A DNA stretch of 57,504 bases from Lutimaribacter pacificus (GTDB lineage: Bacteria > Pseudomonadota > Alphaproteobacteria > Rhodobacterales > Rhodobacteraceae): positions 1 to 57,504 of the forward strand of contig NZ_FQZZ01000015.1 in the NCBI RefSeq assembly GCF_900142185.1, written 5' to 3'. The notes under the pieces are model-generated. The model saw only the letters and a list, made by a program, of their open reading frames with translations, did no database searches and was not told the origin of the DNA. Both the position numbers and the translations under genes were made by a program. Positions 14,959-24,207 of this stretch are shown piece after piece (positions within the stretch are counted from its first letter, which is position 1; each line of letters opens with the position of its first letter).

Positions 14959-17900
14959 ATTCCCAACTCGCTTCTGTCGAGAACTCTCCAGACCCCGCGA
15001 TCGTTAGTGTTCCAGAGCCGGGCCAACTTGTAGAAGCCCGACGCCGCCAATGGGTAGTTGCCGATGTTGCGGCATCCGAGGCGACAGGGTTTGCCGGTCG
15101 CCCCCAGCACCTGATCACACTAGCGTCAATCGATGACGATGCCCTGGGTGAAGAAGTCCAGATCTTTTGGGAAATCGAGCCCGGTGCTCACATCATCGAA
15201 CGGGCGGGCTTACCAGCCATTACCGGTAAAGATGATACTGAGGAGCTGGAGGCCTTCCTGGATGCCGTTCGGTGGGGCGCCGCGACCAACGCTGATCGCG
15301 GTTTTCTTCAGGCTCCGTTCCGAAGCGGCGTGAGCATCGAAGACTTCCAGCTCGATCCTATGGTTCGCGCCATTGACATGGCGCGTGCGAACCTTTTGAT
15401 CGCAGACGACGTAGGTCTCGGTAAGACTATCGAAGCTGGCCTGGTAATTCAGGAACTTCTCCTGAGGCATCGAGCTCGCACCGCGTTGGTCGTTTGCCCC
15501 GCTTCGCTACAGGAGAAGTGGCGCATCGAGATGCTGGAGAAATTCGGCCTCGAATTCAAAGTCGTGAACACCGAGTATGTCAAAGAACTCAGACGAAACC
15601 GCGGCATTCATGCCAATCCCTGGACATCCTTCCCACGACTGATCACGTCCGTCGATTGGCTAAAAGCTGGTGAACCGTTGCGCATGATGCGTGATGTGTT
15701 ACCCGTTCACGCCACCTATCCTAGGAAGTTCGACATCCTGGTTGTGGATGAGGCGCACAACGTCGCCCCCGCCGGGTCGACAAACTACGTGATCGAAAGC
15801 CAGCGCACCCGACTGATCCGGCGGATTGCGCCGCATTTCCAGCATCGGCTCTTCCTGACCGCAACGCCGCATAACGGTTACACCGAGTCCTTTACGTCGC
15901 TGCTGGAGCTGCTCGACAATCAGCGGTTTTCCAGAAACATCATGCCTGACGACAAGCAGCTCTCCCAGGTCATGGTACGGCGACTGAAAACCGACCTAGT
16001 CGATAGCGAGGGAAAGCCCCTTTATCCAAGGCGGGACTTACGGGCTCTGGCGATCCCCTTCACCGACCAAGAGCGTTCTATGCATGCTCTTCTTGAGGCT
16101 TACTGCAAGAGCCGTGAGACCACCGCGAGGGAGACGGCTTCGACCGGCACCAAATTCGTCAATACGTTGCTCAAGAAGCGACTGTTCTCATCACCAGCCG
16201 CCTTCGCTTCCACGCTCGAAAAACACGTTCATACTCTGGAATCGAAAGCCGGAGGCCCAGAGAAGAGCGTATTATCCGAACGCATCCTTCGCACCGCGAT
16301 CGCCAAAGCTGAAGAAGACTATGCGGACGACGAACGCGCCGAAGAAATCCGAGATGAAGCTGTCGAAGAAGCAAGTAAGCGAAGCGCGCCGCTGACACAG
16401 CAAGAGCGTCAGCTCATAGAGAAAATGCGTGCTTGGGCTCAGGGGGCTGCCAACAAGTCCGACTCCAAGGCAAAGGCGATTGTCGAGTGGATCGAAAACA
16501 ACCTCAAGACCAACGGCGAATGGAATGATCGAAGAGTTATCCTGTTCACCGAGTACCGCACAACCCATCAATGGCTGCACCGCATACTGGCTGCACAGGG
16601 ATACGGCGGCGACCGCCTTGAAATAATTCATGGTGGAATGGATCAGGAAGATCGCGAGAAGGTCAAAGCGGCGTTTCAGACCAATCCCAAGGACGCCGAC
16701 GTTCGAATTTTGCTAGCAACGGACGCTGCATCCGAGGGTATCGACCTGCAGAACTACTGTAACTGCATGATCCATGTGGAAATCCCTTACAACCCAAACG
16801 TTATGGAACAGCGCAACGGCCGTATCGACCGACACGGGCAACGTCAGGACGAAGTACTGATATGGCATCCAGTCGACGGCGGCGCAGCGAAAGGCGATGC
16901 GCTTGGCGGCCATCAAGACGACATCATTCGTGCGCTCAAAAAGCTGGAAGCGATGCGAGAAGATATGGGGAGCGTTAACCCCGTAATCGCACCACAAATG
17001 GCTGGCCTGATCGAGGGAACAAGGCGGGAGCTGGATACCCGCGAGGCTGAAGCGCGTGCCGCGAAAGCCAAGAAATTCGTTCGGGCAGAGCGGGAGCTGA
17101 CTGACCGTATCGCAAAGCTTCACGAACGGCTGATGGAAACGCGCAAAGATTTCCATCTCACGCCTGAACGCATTTGTTCGGCGGTGAAGGTTGGTTTGGC
17201 GTTAGCCGATCGGCCACCGCTCAAAGACGTGGAACTTGAAGACGCGCCTTCAGGCACAGTCTTCGAAATGCCCGCTCTGACAGGAACCTGGGCGCGCTGT
17301 ATGGAAGGTCTGCGTCACCCGCACACTGGCGAAATCAGACCCATCACTTTTGATCACGACGTTGCCAAAAACCGCGATGACGTGGTTCTCGTGCACCTGA
17401 ACCACCGTCTTGTTCAGATGTGTCTGCGGCTGATGCGTGCCGAGGTGTGGGCTCAGGACGATGTCAAAAAACTCAATCGCGTAGACGTTCGTGTTGTACC
17501 GGACGATCTCCTAGATACACCTGCCGTCGCGGCCATCTCCCGACTGGTCATCACTGGTGGCAGCCATCATCGTCTGCACGAAGAACTAACGGTCTCGGGT
17601 GGATATCTCAGAGACACCGGTTTTGCACGGGAGCAGGGAGTGAGGCGCGTCAATGAATGGTTGGAGCGCGCCAAGTCCTGCGAGATTTCTTCGCCTGCTT
17701 TTGACCAGTTGGCTGATAGGTTCGGCAAATACCGCGACGCTATCATGCAAACCGTCGAGGCGCGCTCTCGCGATCGCCTCCGGAACCTGGAGAACACACT
17801 CCAGAACCGCAAAGAGCAAGAGATCAAGAATATTCGGTCTGTTCTGAGCGAACTCGAAAAAGCGATCGGAGAAGAACTCGCCAAAGAGAACAAGCCAGAA

Positions 17901-18113
17901 CAGATCGACTGGATCGCCCAGCTCATCGAAGACGAGCGCACTCAGGTAAGGCGGGACTTCGAGGCGCTCAAAGCGCGGCTGGCCAGTATACCCGAAGAGC
18001 GTGATCAAGAGGTTCAAGCCATCGAGCGGCGATACGAAAGCTTTGCGGCACGTACATTTCCCGTTGCTGTGATCCTCTTGGTGCCAGCTTCCCAGATCAA
18101 AGGAGGCGCATGA
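14955..18113 (+). CDS. drmD: DrmD: SNF2-family helicase/ATPase of class 1 DISARM
   Basis: The 1052-residue product starts at GTG 14955, overlapping the methyltransferase by 4 bp. It is an SNF2/HepA-like ATPase: motif I DDVGLGKT (151-158), DEAH (265-268), LFLTATPHNGY (motif III), and in the second RecA domain LFTEYRTTHQWL, ATDAASEGIDLQ and QRNGRIDRHGQ (motif VI, near 620). A long C-terminal coiled-coil-rich region follows (700-1050, e.g. LENTLQNRKEQEIKNIRSVL). DrmD with DrmMI defines class 1 DISARM. It probably translocates on dsDNA to help sense or process phage DNA. Confidence 0.9.
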   Translation: MNSQLASVENSPDPAIVSVPEPGQLVEARRRQWVVADVAASEATGFAGRPQHLITLASIDDDALGEEVQIFWEIEPGAHIIERAGLPAITGKDDTEELEAFLDAVRWGAATNADRGFLQAPFRSGVSIEDFQLDPMVRAIDMARANLLIADDVGLGKTIEAGLVIQELLLRHRARTALVVCPASLQEKWRIEMLEKFGLEFKVVNTEYVKELRRNRGIHANPWTSFPRLITSVDWLKAGEPLRMMRDVLPVHATYPRKFDILVVDEAHNVAPAGSTNYVIESQRTRLIRRIAPHFQHRLFLTATPHNGYTESFTSLLELLDNQRFSRNIMPDDKQLSQVMVRRLKTDLVDSEGKPLYPRRDLRALAIPFTDQERSMHALLEAYCKSRETTARETASTGTKFVNTLLKKRLFSSPAAFASTLEKHVHTLESKAGGPEKSVLSERILRTAIAKAEEDYADDERAEEIRDEAVEEASKRSAPLTQQERQLIEKMRAWAQGAANKSDSKAKAIVEWIENNLKTNGEWNDRRVILFTEYRTTHQWLHRILAAQGYGGDRLEIIHGGMDQEDREKVKAAFQTNPKDADVRILLATDAASEGIDLQNYCNCMIHVEIPYNPNVMEQRNGRIDRHGQRQDEVLIWHPVDGGAAKGDALGGHQDDIIRALKKLEAMREDMGSVNPVIAPQMAGLIEGTRRELDTREAEARAAKAKKFVRAERELTDRIAKLHERLMETRKDFHLTPERICSAVKVGLALADRPPLKDVELEDAPSGTVFEMPALTGTWARCMEGLRHPHTGEIRPITFDHDVAKNRDDVVLVHLNHRLVQMCLRLMRAEVWAQDDVKKLNRVDVRVVPDDLLDTPAVAAISRLVITGGSHHRLHEELTVSGGYLRDTGFAREQGVRRVNEWLERAKSCEISSPAFDQLADRFGKYRDAIMQTVEARSRDRLRNLENTLQNRKEQEIKNIRSVLSELEKAIGEELAKENKPEQIDWIAQLIEDERTQVRRDFEALKARLASIPEERDQEVQAIERRYESFAARTFPVAVILLVPASQIKGGA

Positions 18114-21100
18114 TGAGTGAAATGAGTCTGCACGGCGAATGGCTTTCGCTTATGGATATCTCCGGCCCGTTCTTGGCCGAGCCGGTGCTAAAAGATGCAT
18201 TTCCTCAGGGCCTTGAAGAGGTCGACCCGGCAAAGCGCAAACTTCTGAGGCAAGCCTATGAAGAATGGCGTGACGCGGTTGAGTTCGGTGAGGATGATCT
18301 TCATGCGCTTCATGCTGCTTGGATCGATCTCTTACTGCGGCAGGGCCTGGAGCTCGATGAGGACGGGGACGGAGACATCCTCAAATCTGGCGACGAGTTG
18401 CCGGATGATCTGACCTACCAACTCGCCGAACATAGCGTCTCGCTGCGCCCAGATTATGCCGTCGTCGATGACCAAAGCGCTGACAAGAGCCTCATGCTTA
18501 TCTCGGTGTATGCGCCAGGCACCGATCTCAACGAGCCGCTCAAAGGCGATGGCTGGGCCGCGAGTCCCGCCGAGCGCATGGTCGAATTGTGCCGCGCCAA
18601 AGAAACCCGCCTGGGCCTGCTGACGAATGGCGAGCATTGGATGCTTGTCGATGCACCAGTCGGTGCTGTGACCACTTTCGCCAGTTGGTACGCGCGCCTT
18701 TGGAGCCCGGAACCAAAAACACTGCAATCATTCATCAACCTTCTCGGTGTGCGGCGCTTTTTTGTCGGGAGCGATGAACAATTGCCAGCACTTCTCGATG
18801 CCTCGCTTAAACTGCAAGACGAGGTCACGGATGCGCTAGGTGAACAAGTCAGCCGTGCTGTCGAGGTTCTGATCCAATCACTGGATCGGGCGGACGTCGA
18901 TCGCAATCGAGAGCTCTTGAAGGGCATTGAACCTACTGCCCTGTATGAAGCTGGTCTAACTGTCATGATGCGCATCGTTTTTCTGCTATCGGCGGAAGAG
19001 CGCGGTTTGCTCCTCTTGGGCGACGATCGTTACGAGGCGAACTATGCTGTATCGACATTAAGAATGCAGCTCCGTGCGGAATCCGAAGAGATACTGGAAC
19101 GACGCTTCGACGCCTGGGCAAGGCTTCTCGCGATTTTCCGCGCCGTGTATGGCGGTATCGACCACGAAGAAATGCGACTACCGGCATTGGGCGGATCGCT
19201 ATTCGATCCCAATCGCTTTCCGTTTTTGGAGGGACGTCCTAAGGACTCTGATTGGCGCACTGATCATGCCGTCCCGCTTCCAATAGACAATCGCACGGTG
19301 TTGCTGCTGCTGGACGCCGTTCAGCTCTTCCAAGGGCGCACGCTGTCTTACCGCGCGCTTGATGTCGAGCAGATCGGCTATGTCTACGAAGGTCTACTGG
19401 AGCGCACTGTTGTTCGTGCCAAGGACGTTACCCTTGACTTGAACGCAACCAAGAGCGCCAAGAAACCTTGGGTCACACTGGAAGAGCTAGAAGCTGCTAA
19501 AGCTAAGAGCGATGACGCGGTAGCAAAACTCTTGAAGGAGCGAACTGGCAGCTCGGCAAGTCGCGTTAAAAACGATCTTGGCAAAGCGATGGAAGCAGTC
19601 GATGCCGACAAGTTGCTGACGGCGTGCCATGCCGATGTCAATTTGCGAGACCGTATCAAGCCTTACTTCCATTTCTTGCGGATCGACCGATGGGGTTACC
19701 CACTGGTTTACCCTGTCGGGACGTTCATGGTTACGACGGGTACGGATCGCCGAGAAACAGGTACTCACTACACGCCTAAATCCCTGACAGAGGCGATTGT
19801 GAAGGAGACGCTGGAGCCTGTTGCGTATGTTGGTCCGTCCGAAGGCAAAAACCGAGAAGATTGGACTCTGAAGTCACCAGAAGAGTTGCTGGACTTGAAA
19901 ATATGCGACCCTGCTATGGGGTCGGGAGCATTCCTCGTTCAAGTTTGCCGTTGGCTTGCTGATCGTTTGGTTGAAGCGTGGCGCGACGCCGAAGGCGCCG
20001 GAAAGGCGGTGACGGCTGAAGGAGAGGTTGTCGAACGGCAAGACGGCCATGAGCTACTGCGCAATGATCCTGAAGAACGATTGCTTACGGCGCGTCGTCT
20101 GATTGCCGAGCGCTGTCTCTATGGTGTGGACATCAATCCTCTGGCTGTCGAACTTGCCAAGCTGTCGATCTGGCTGATCACGCTAGCGAAAGGCCGACCG
20201 TTCGGTTTTTTGGATCATAATTTACGTTCTGGCGACAGCCTACTTGGTATCCACGATATCGACCAACTTCTTTATCTGGACATGAATCCAGGAAAAGCCA
20301 CTAGTAAGAAACTGTTTGCTGCAGAAATTGACAAAGCGGTCGAAGCAGCTGTTACGCTTCGTGCAGAGCTGCGAAGCCGACCGATCATCGACATTCTTGA
20401 TGTTGAAGCGATGCAAGAGCTCGACGGCTTAGCTCGGCGAAAGCTTGAGATGCCTGAATTGGTTGCAGACGCGCTGGTTGGAAGGGCGCTCGCTTCAGGT
20501 GGAAAAACGGTAGATACGACTTCATTGTCAATTGACGCCGGTAGGGCCCTTGCGGGGGACACCGCTGCTACTGACCTATTGCGGCAGCGCGCCGTCGCTG
20601 ATTTGAGCTTGGATGTTCCGGCCGACGTAGCTACTAGAAAGCCGTTTCATTGGCCCCTTGAATTTCCTGAAGTCTTTAGGTCTGGCAACTCAGGTTTTGA
20701 TGCAGTGGTGGGAAACCCGCCATACCTTGGCGGCAGGAAGATTAGGCAGATTTTTGGTGCCGCCTATCTGCAATACCTCACGCAGACTCTCGTACGAAAC
20801 GCGAGCGCAAATGCTGACATTTGTGCCTTTTTCGTGCGCCGTTTAGAATCGGTTAGTGCAGACGCATGCGTGATTGGACTAGTCACAAGCAGTTCAATCG
20901 CCGAGGGTGACACAAGACAAGTCGCTCTCGCGGGCATTGAAAGTCGGAACTTCACAATCATTCGGGCAAATAACAAATCAAAGTGGCCGGGGGCGGCTAG
21001 TGTGACAATCTCGCCAATTTGGATTCGAAAGGGAAGCTGGCAAGGCGCATCATATCTAAACGGAAAGTCAGTTCAGGCCATAAATTCATACTTGCTAGAG

Positions 21101-22195
21101 GGCGAAGACGATGCGGCGATCTACTCGCTAAGCGAGAATTCAAAACTAATATTTCAAGGTTCCATAATTGTAGGTGACGGGTTTCAGGTTTCTGACGACG
21201 AGGCGCGCCATTTAATATCAAAAGATTCAAAAAACAAGGATGTTGTTTGGCCATACATGATAGGTCAGGAGCTAAACACTGATCCCCACCAAAAAGCATC
21301 TAAGTGGATTATTTCCTTCTTTGACTGGCCGCTAAACCGCTCTGAATCGCCTAGTGGCTACAGCGGGCCCGTTGCGTTCGATTACCCAGATTGCCTTGCA
21401 ATCGCCAAAGAGCGCGTCTTCCCAGAAAGGCTAGAGAAAAGTAAGCAAAAATCATATGCAAAAATTATGGACAAGTGGTGGCAGTATTGGAGGCCAAGGC
21501 GCGAACTATATGAAAGAATTGAGGACTCGGAGTGGAGTCTTGCGATAGCTACCGGTGCTGTAAAGCACGTCGCCTTTGGTAGGGTAGTAGGGAAGAATAT
21601 ATTCTCTCATTCTGTCGCAATAATTCCAGTTAGTGATTTTGCGCTGGCGGGCCTGCTCTCCTCTTCCGTGCATGAGATTTGGGCGCGCAAGCACGGTAGT
21701 CACAACCTTCTTTTGCTTCGATATACGCCAACGACAATAATTGAAACACTTCCTTTCCCAAATCTAGGAGAGGACCTTCGGACAGTGGGTAAAACGTTCG
21801 TAGAACTGCGCGAAACGGTAATGCTCGACAAAGGAATAGGCCTAACGAAGCTCTACAACAAAATTCACGACCCAATAGACCAAGAGCATGAGACATTACA
21901 GCTTCGAAAATCTTTGGTGAACTTAGATCGGACAGTTCTTGCTGCCTATGGATGGAGCGATATAAAGCTTGATCACGACTTCCGAGATGATCCCACCATA
22001 CTTGAAGACAATAAAGTTCGGTTCAGTATCTCAGACAATAGCCGGTCTGAGCTGATTGGGAGGCTCAGCAGATTAAATCAGGAAAGACATCTTTCGGAAA
22101 AGGCTCAGGCCAAGTCCAAGCGGCGCGGTGGACGTTCGAACACTCAAACTTGCCAAACTAAAGATCTGTTTTCGGCAAAAGGAACCAAGAAATGA
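18110..22195 (+). CDS. drmMI: DrmMI: adenine-specific (N6) DNA methyltransferase of class 1 DISARM
   Basis: The 1361-residue protein resembles PglX/Eco57I-type modification enzymes: an N-terminal helical region, motif I DPAMGSGAF (600-608), a PLAVELAKLSIWLITL segment, and the catalytic NPPY (869-872, VVGNPPYLGGRK). The C-terminal ~480 residues should hold target recognition. It is expected to methylate host adenines so that DISARM spares host DNA. It overlaps drmD and the following ATPase gene by 4 bp each. From about 20,990 the coding DNA is more AT-rich and uses rarer codons than the first two thirds, consistent with replacement of the recognition module. Confidence 0.9.
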   Translation: MMSEMSLHGEWLSLMDISGPFLAEPVLKDAFPQGLEEVDPAKRKLLRQAYEEWRDAVEFGEDDLHALHAAWIDLLLRQGLELDEDGDGDILKSGDELPDDLTYQLAEHSVSLRPDYAVVDDQSADKSLMLISVYAPGTDLNEPLKGDGWAASPAERMVELCRAKETRLGLLTNGEHWMLVDAPVGAVTTFASWYARLWSPEPKTLQSFINLLGVRRFFVGSDEQLPALLDASLKLQDEVTDALGEQVSRAVEVLIQSLDRADVDRNRELLKGIEPTALYEAGLTVMMRIVFLLSAEERGLLLLGDDRYEANYAVSTLRMQLRAESEEILERRFDAWARLLAIFRAVYGGIDHEEMRLPALGGSLFDPNRFPFLEGRPKDSDWRTDHAVPLPIDNRTVLLLLDAVQLFQGRTLSYRALDVEQIGYVYEGLLERTVVRAKDVTLDLNATKSAKKPWVTLEELEAAKAKSDDAVAKLLKERTGSSASRVKNDLGKAMEAVDADKLLTACHADVNLRDRIKPYFHFLRIDRWGYPLVYPVGTFMVTTGTDRRETGTHYTPKSLTEAIVKETLEPVAYVGPSEGKNREDWTLKSPEELLDLKICDPAMGSGAFLVQVCRWLADRLVEAWRDAEGAGKAVTAEGEVVERQDGHELLRNDPEERLLTARRLIAERCLYGVDINPLAVELAKLSIWLITLAKGRPFGFLDHNLRSGDSLLGIHDIDQLLYLDMNPGKATSKKLFAAEIDKAVEAAVTLRAELRSRPIIDILDVEAMQELDGLARRKLEMPELVADALVGRALASGGKTVDTTSLSIDAGRALAGDTAATDLLRQRAVADLSLDVPADVATRKPFHWPLEFPEVFRSGNSGFDAVVGNPPYLGGRKIRQIFGAAYLQYLTQTLVRNASANADICAFFVRRLESVSADACVIGLVTSSSIAEGDTRQVALAGIESRNFTIIRANNKSKWPGAASVTISPIWIRKGSWQGASYLNGKSVQAINSYLLEGEDDAAIYSLSENSKLIFQGSIIVGDGFQVSDDEARHLISKDSKNKDVVWPYMIGQELNTDPHQKASKWIISFFDWPLNRSESPSGYSGPVAFDYPDCLAIAKERVFPERLEKSKQKSYAKIMDKWWQYWRPRRELYERIEDSEWSLAIATGAVKHVAFGRVVGKNIFSHSVAIIPVSDFALAGLLSSSVHEIWARKHGSHNLLLLRYTPTTIIETLPFPNLGEDLRTVGKTFVELRETVMLDKGIGLTKLYNKIHDPIDQEHETLQLRKSLVNLDRTVLAAYGWSDIKLDHDFRDDPTILEDNKVRFSISDNSRSELIGRLSRLNQERHLSEKAQAKSKRRGGRSNTQTCQTKDLFSAKGTKK

Positions 22196-24198
22196 CCGAA
22201 AGCAACATAAGTTCACAAGAGATTGTACCTGACGCAGTTGATACCGCAAATAGATATCGGATGACTGTTGACCTGAACGTTCTCGATCATCTGGGAATTA
22301 ATCTTTACAGCAACATTGCTGCAGTGCTGACGGAAGCCGTTGCGAACGCCTGGGATGCTGACGCGGAAAATGTCGAAATCACAATTGATCCAGATGGTAA
22401 GTGGATCAAGATCGTCGACGACGGCATTGGCATGGATGTTGCGGATATGAATGATAAATATCTTCGTGTCGGATACCGCCGACGTGAAGAGGATGACCCG
22501 TATGGCCGCACCACCGCTAAAGGGCGTCGGGTGATGGGCCGCAAAGGACTGGGTAAGCTGTCGCTGTTCTCCATTGCCGATCAAATTGATGTTCAGTCAT
22601 CGAAGAATGGACAGGCACATGGTCTACGGATGAGTGTCGAGGGTATCAAAGCCTCAGTACAGCGAAAGGAGCCTCATTATTCGCCGGACGCTTTGCCAGT
22701 TGACGATATCGACGTCGAAAAGGGAACCAAAATTGTCTTAAAAGAGATCAAGCGGCAGCGGCTTGCACGTGGCGCGGCCGCGTTGCGTATGCGTTTGGCG
22801 CGCCGGTTCTCAGTGATCGGAGAGTTATATCAGTTCAAAATCTCGATCGATGGGCAGCCCGTAACGACGGACGATAGGGGTGATCTGCGGATCACGCAAT
22901 TTCTCTGGACAATGGGTGACTTCGAGCCTGAGGCAACATCGATACCAAAGGTGCTTGAACAGGAAAAACTGCCGAACCGATTTGACGGCTGGGAGGCGAG
23001 TTGGAATGTTGATGGATGGATCGGTACCGCGCGGACTCCCAAGCAACTCGACAGTGAAGATACTGGCAACCTGAACGGCATCGTCGTGTTTGCACGTGGC
23101 AGGTTGTTTCATGAGAACATCTTAGACAAACTGAATGACGGCCGACTTTACACGAAGTATCTGACTGGTCAGATCGAAGCGGACTTTCTGGATGATGATG
23201 ACTTGGCTGACATTGCCACCAGCGACCGTCAAAGGGTACAAGAAGATGATCCAAGATACGCAGCTCTCCTCGCGTTTCTCAGGTCGAGATTGGGTGAGGT
23301 CGAACGCCGCTGGTCTGAATGGCGTCGCAAGCATGAAGTAAAAGACGCCCAAGAGACATCCCCAGCACTAAAGGAATGGTTTGAGTCTCTCCCTGAGGGG
23401 TTTCGAAAGAGTGCCGAGTCCCTCATCGCAAAACTAAGTGCGCTTCCAGTAGATGATCAGGAAGACCGTAAGCTTCTGTATCAGCATGGTATTCTTGCCT
23501 TTGAGCGCATGAGGATACGAGGATCTGCGGAGGAACTGGTCGAAAGCGTCCACAATGTCGACAAGCTTCTGGCTGTTCTCGCAGATCGCGATGCTCTGGA
23601 AGCCTCACTCTATCGGGACATTGTGAAGTCGCGGCTAGATGCCATCAAAGATTTCCAAGGGTTAGTCGACGAAGACGCAAAAGAGAGGGTTCTTCAACAG
23701 TACCTATTCGAACACTTGTGGTTACTTGATCCATCATGGGAGCGGGCAACCGGAAGCGAAATCATTGAATCACGCCTCCTATCTGACGGAGTGATTGTTG
23801 AAGACTTGACCGAGAAGGAAAGGTTGGGCCGCGTCGATATCGCTTACCGGACTAACGCCGGCAAACATATTATCGTCGAGCTCAAGAAAGCAGGCCGAAA
23901 GATGAAGCTTTTGGAGCTTCAAGAGCAGGGTCAAACATATGTCGATAAGCTAAAGAAAATCCTTCTCGTGCAAGGTGAGACAACGCCGAACATCGAAGTG
24001 GTTTTCGTAATTGGCAAGCATGTGGAGGATGAAAAGGATAATCCGGATCGGGTTAAAGCATCTATGGCGGCAATTTCACAAGGCAGCCGTATCGTGCATT
24101 ATGACTCCCTTATCGCTGGCGCGGAGAATTCCTACTCAGAATACCTAGAGCATAGCAAGACGCTAGATCGTCTCGGTTCAATAGTGGACCGGTTGTAA
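22192..24198 (+). CDS. GHKL (HATPase) protein with C-terminal PD-(D/E)XK-like nuclease domain
   Basis: The 668-residue protein begins with a GHKL ATPase: N-box TEAVANAWDAD (47-56), G1 DDGIGMD (76-82), and G2 GRKGLGKLS (116-124), as in MORC/Hsp90/MutL-type folds. The middle is helical. Near the C-terminus RVDIAYR (D549) is followed by VELKKAG (E563, K565), which fits a PD-(D/E)XK metal site D-X13-E-X-K. This suggests an ATP-gated clamp that carries its own nuclease. It overlaps drmMI by 4 bp and is not part of the described class 1 DISARM set, so it looks like an integrated extra module. The nuclease call is moderate. Confidence 0.78.
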   Translation: MTESNISSQEIVPDAVDTANRYRMTVDLNVLDHLGINLYSNIAAVLTEAVANAWDADAENVEITIDPDGKWIKIVDDGIGMDVADMNDKYLRVGYRRREEDDPYGRTTAKGRRVMGRKGLGKLSLFSIADQIDVQSSKNGQAHGLRMSVEGIKASVQRKEPHYSPDALPVDDIDVEKGTKIVLKEIKRQRLARGAAALRMRLARRFSVIGELYQFKISIDGQPVTTDDRGDLRITQFLWTMGDFEPEATSIPKVLEQEKLPNRFDGWEASWNVDGWIGTARTPKQLDSEDTGNLNGIVVFARGRLFHENILDKLNDGRLYTKYLTGQIEADFLDDDDLADIATSDRQRVQEDDPRYAALLAFLRSRLGEVERRWSEWRRKHEVKDAQETSPALKEWFESLPEGFRKSAESLIAKLSALPVDDQEDRKLLYQHGILAFERMRIRGSAEELVESVHNVDKLLAVLADRDALEASLYRDIVKSRLDAIKDFQGLVDEDAKERVLQQYLFEHLWLLDPSWERATGSEIIESRLLSDGVIVEDLTEKERLGRVDIAYRTNAGKHIIVELKKAGRKMKLLELQEQGQTYVDKLKKILLVQGETTPNIEVVFVIGKHVEDEKDNPDRVKASMAAISQGSRIVHYDSLIAGAENSYSEYLEHSKTLDRLGSIVDRL

Positions 24199-24207
24199 GG
24201 GGGATTG

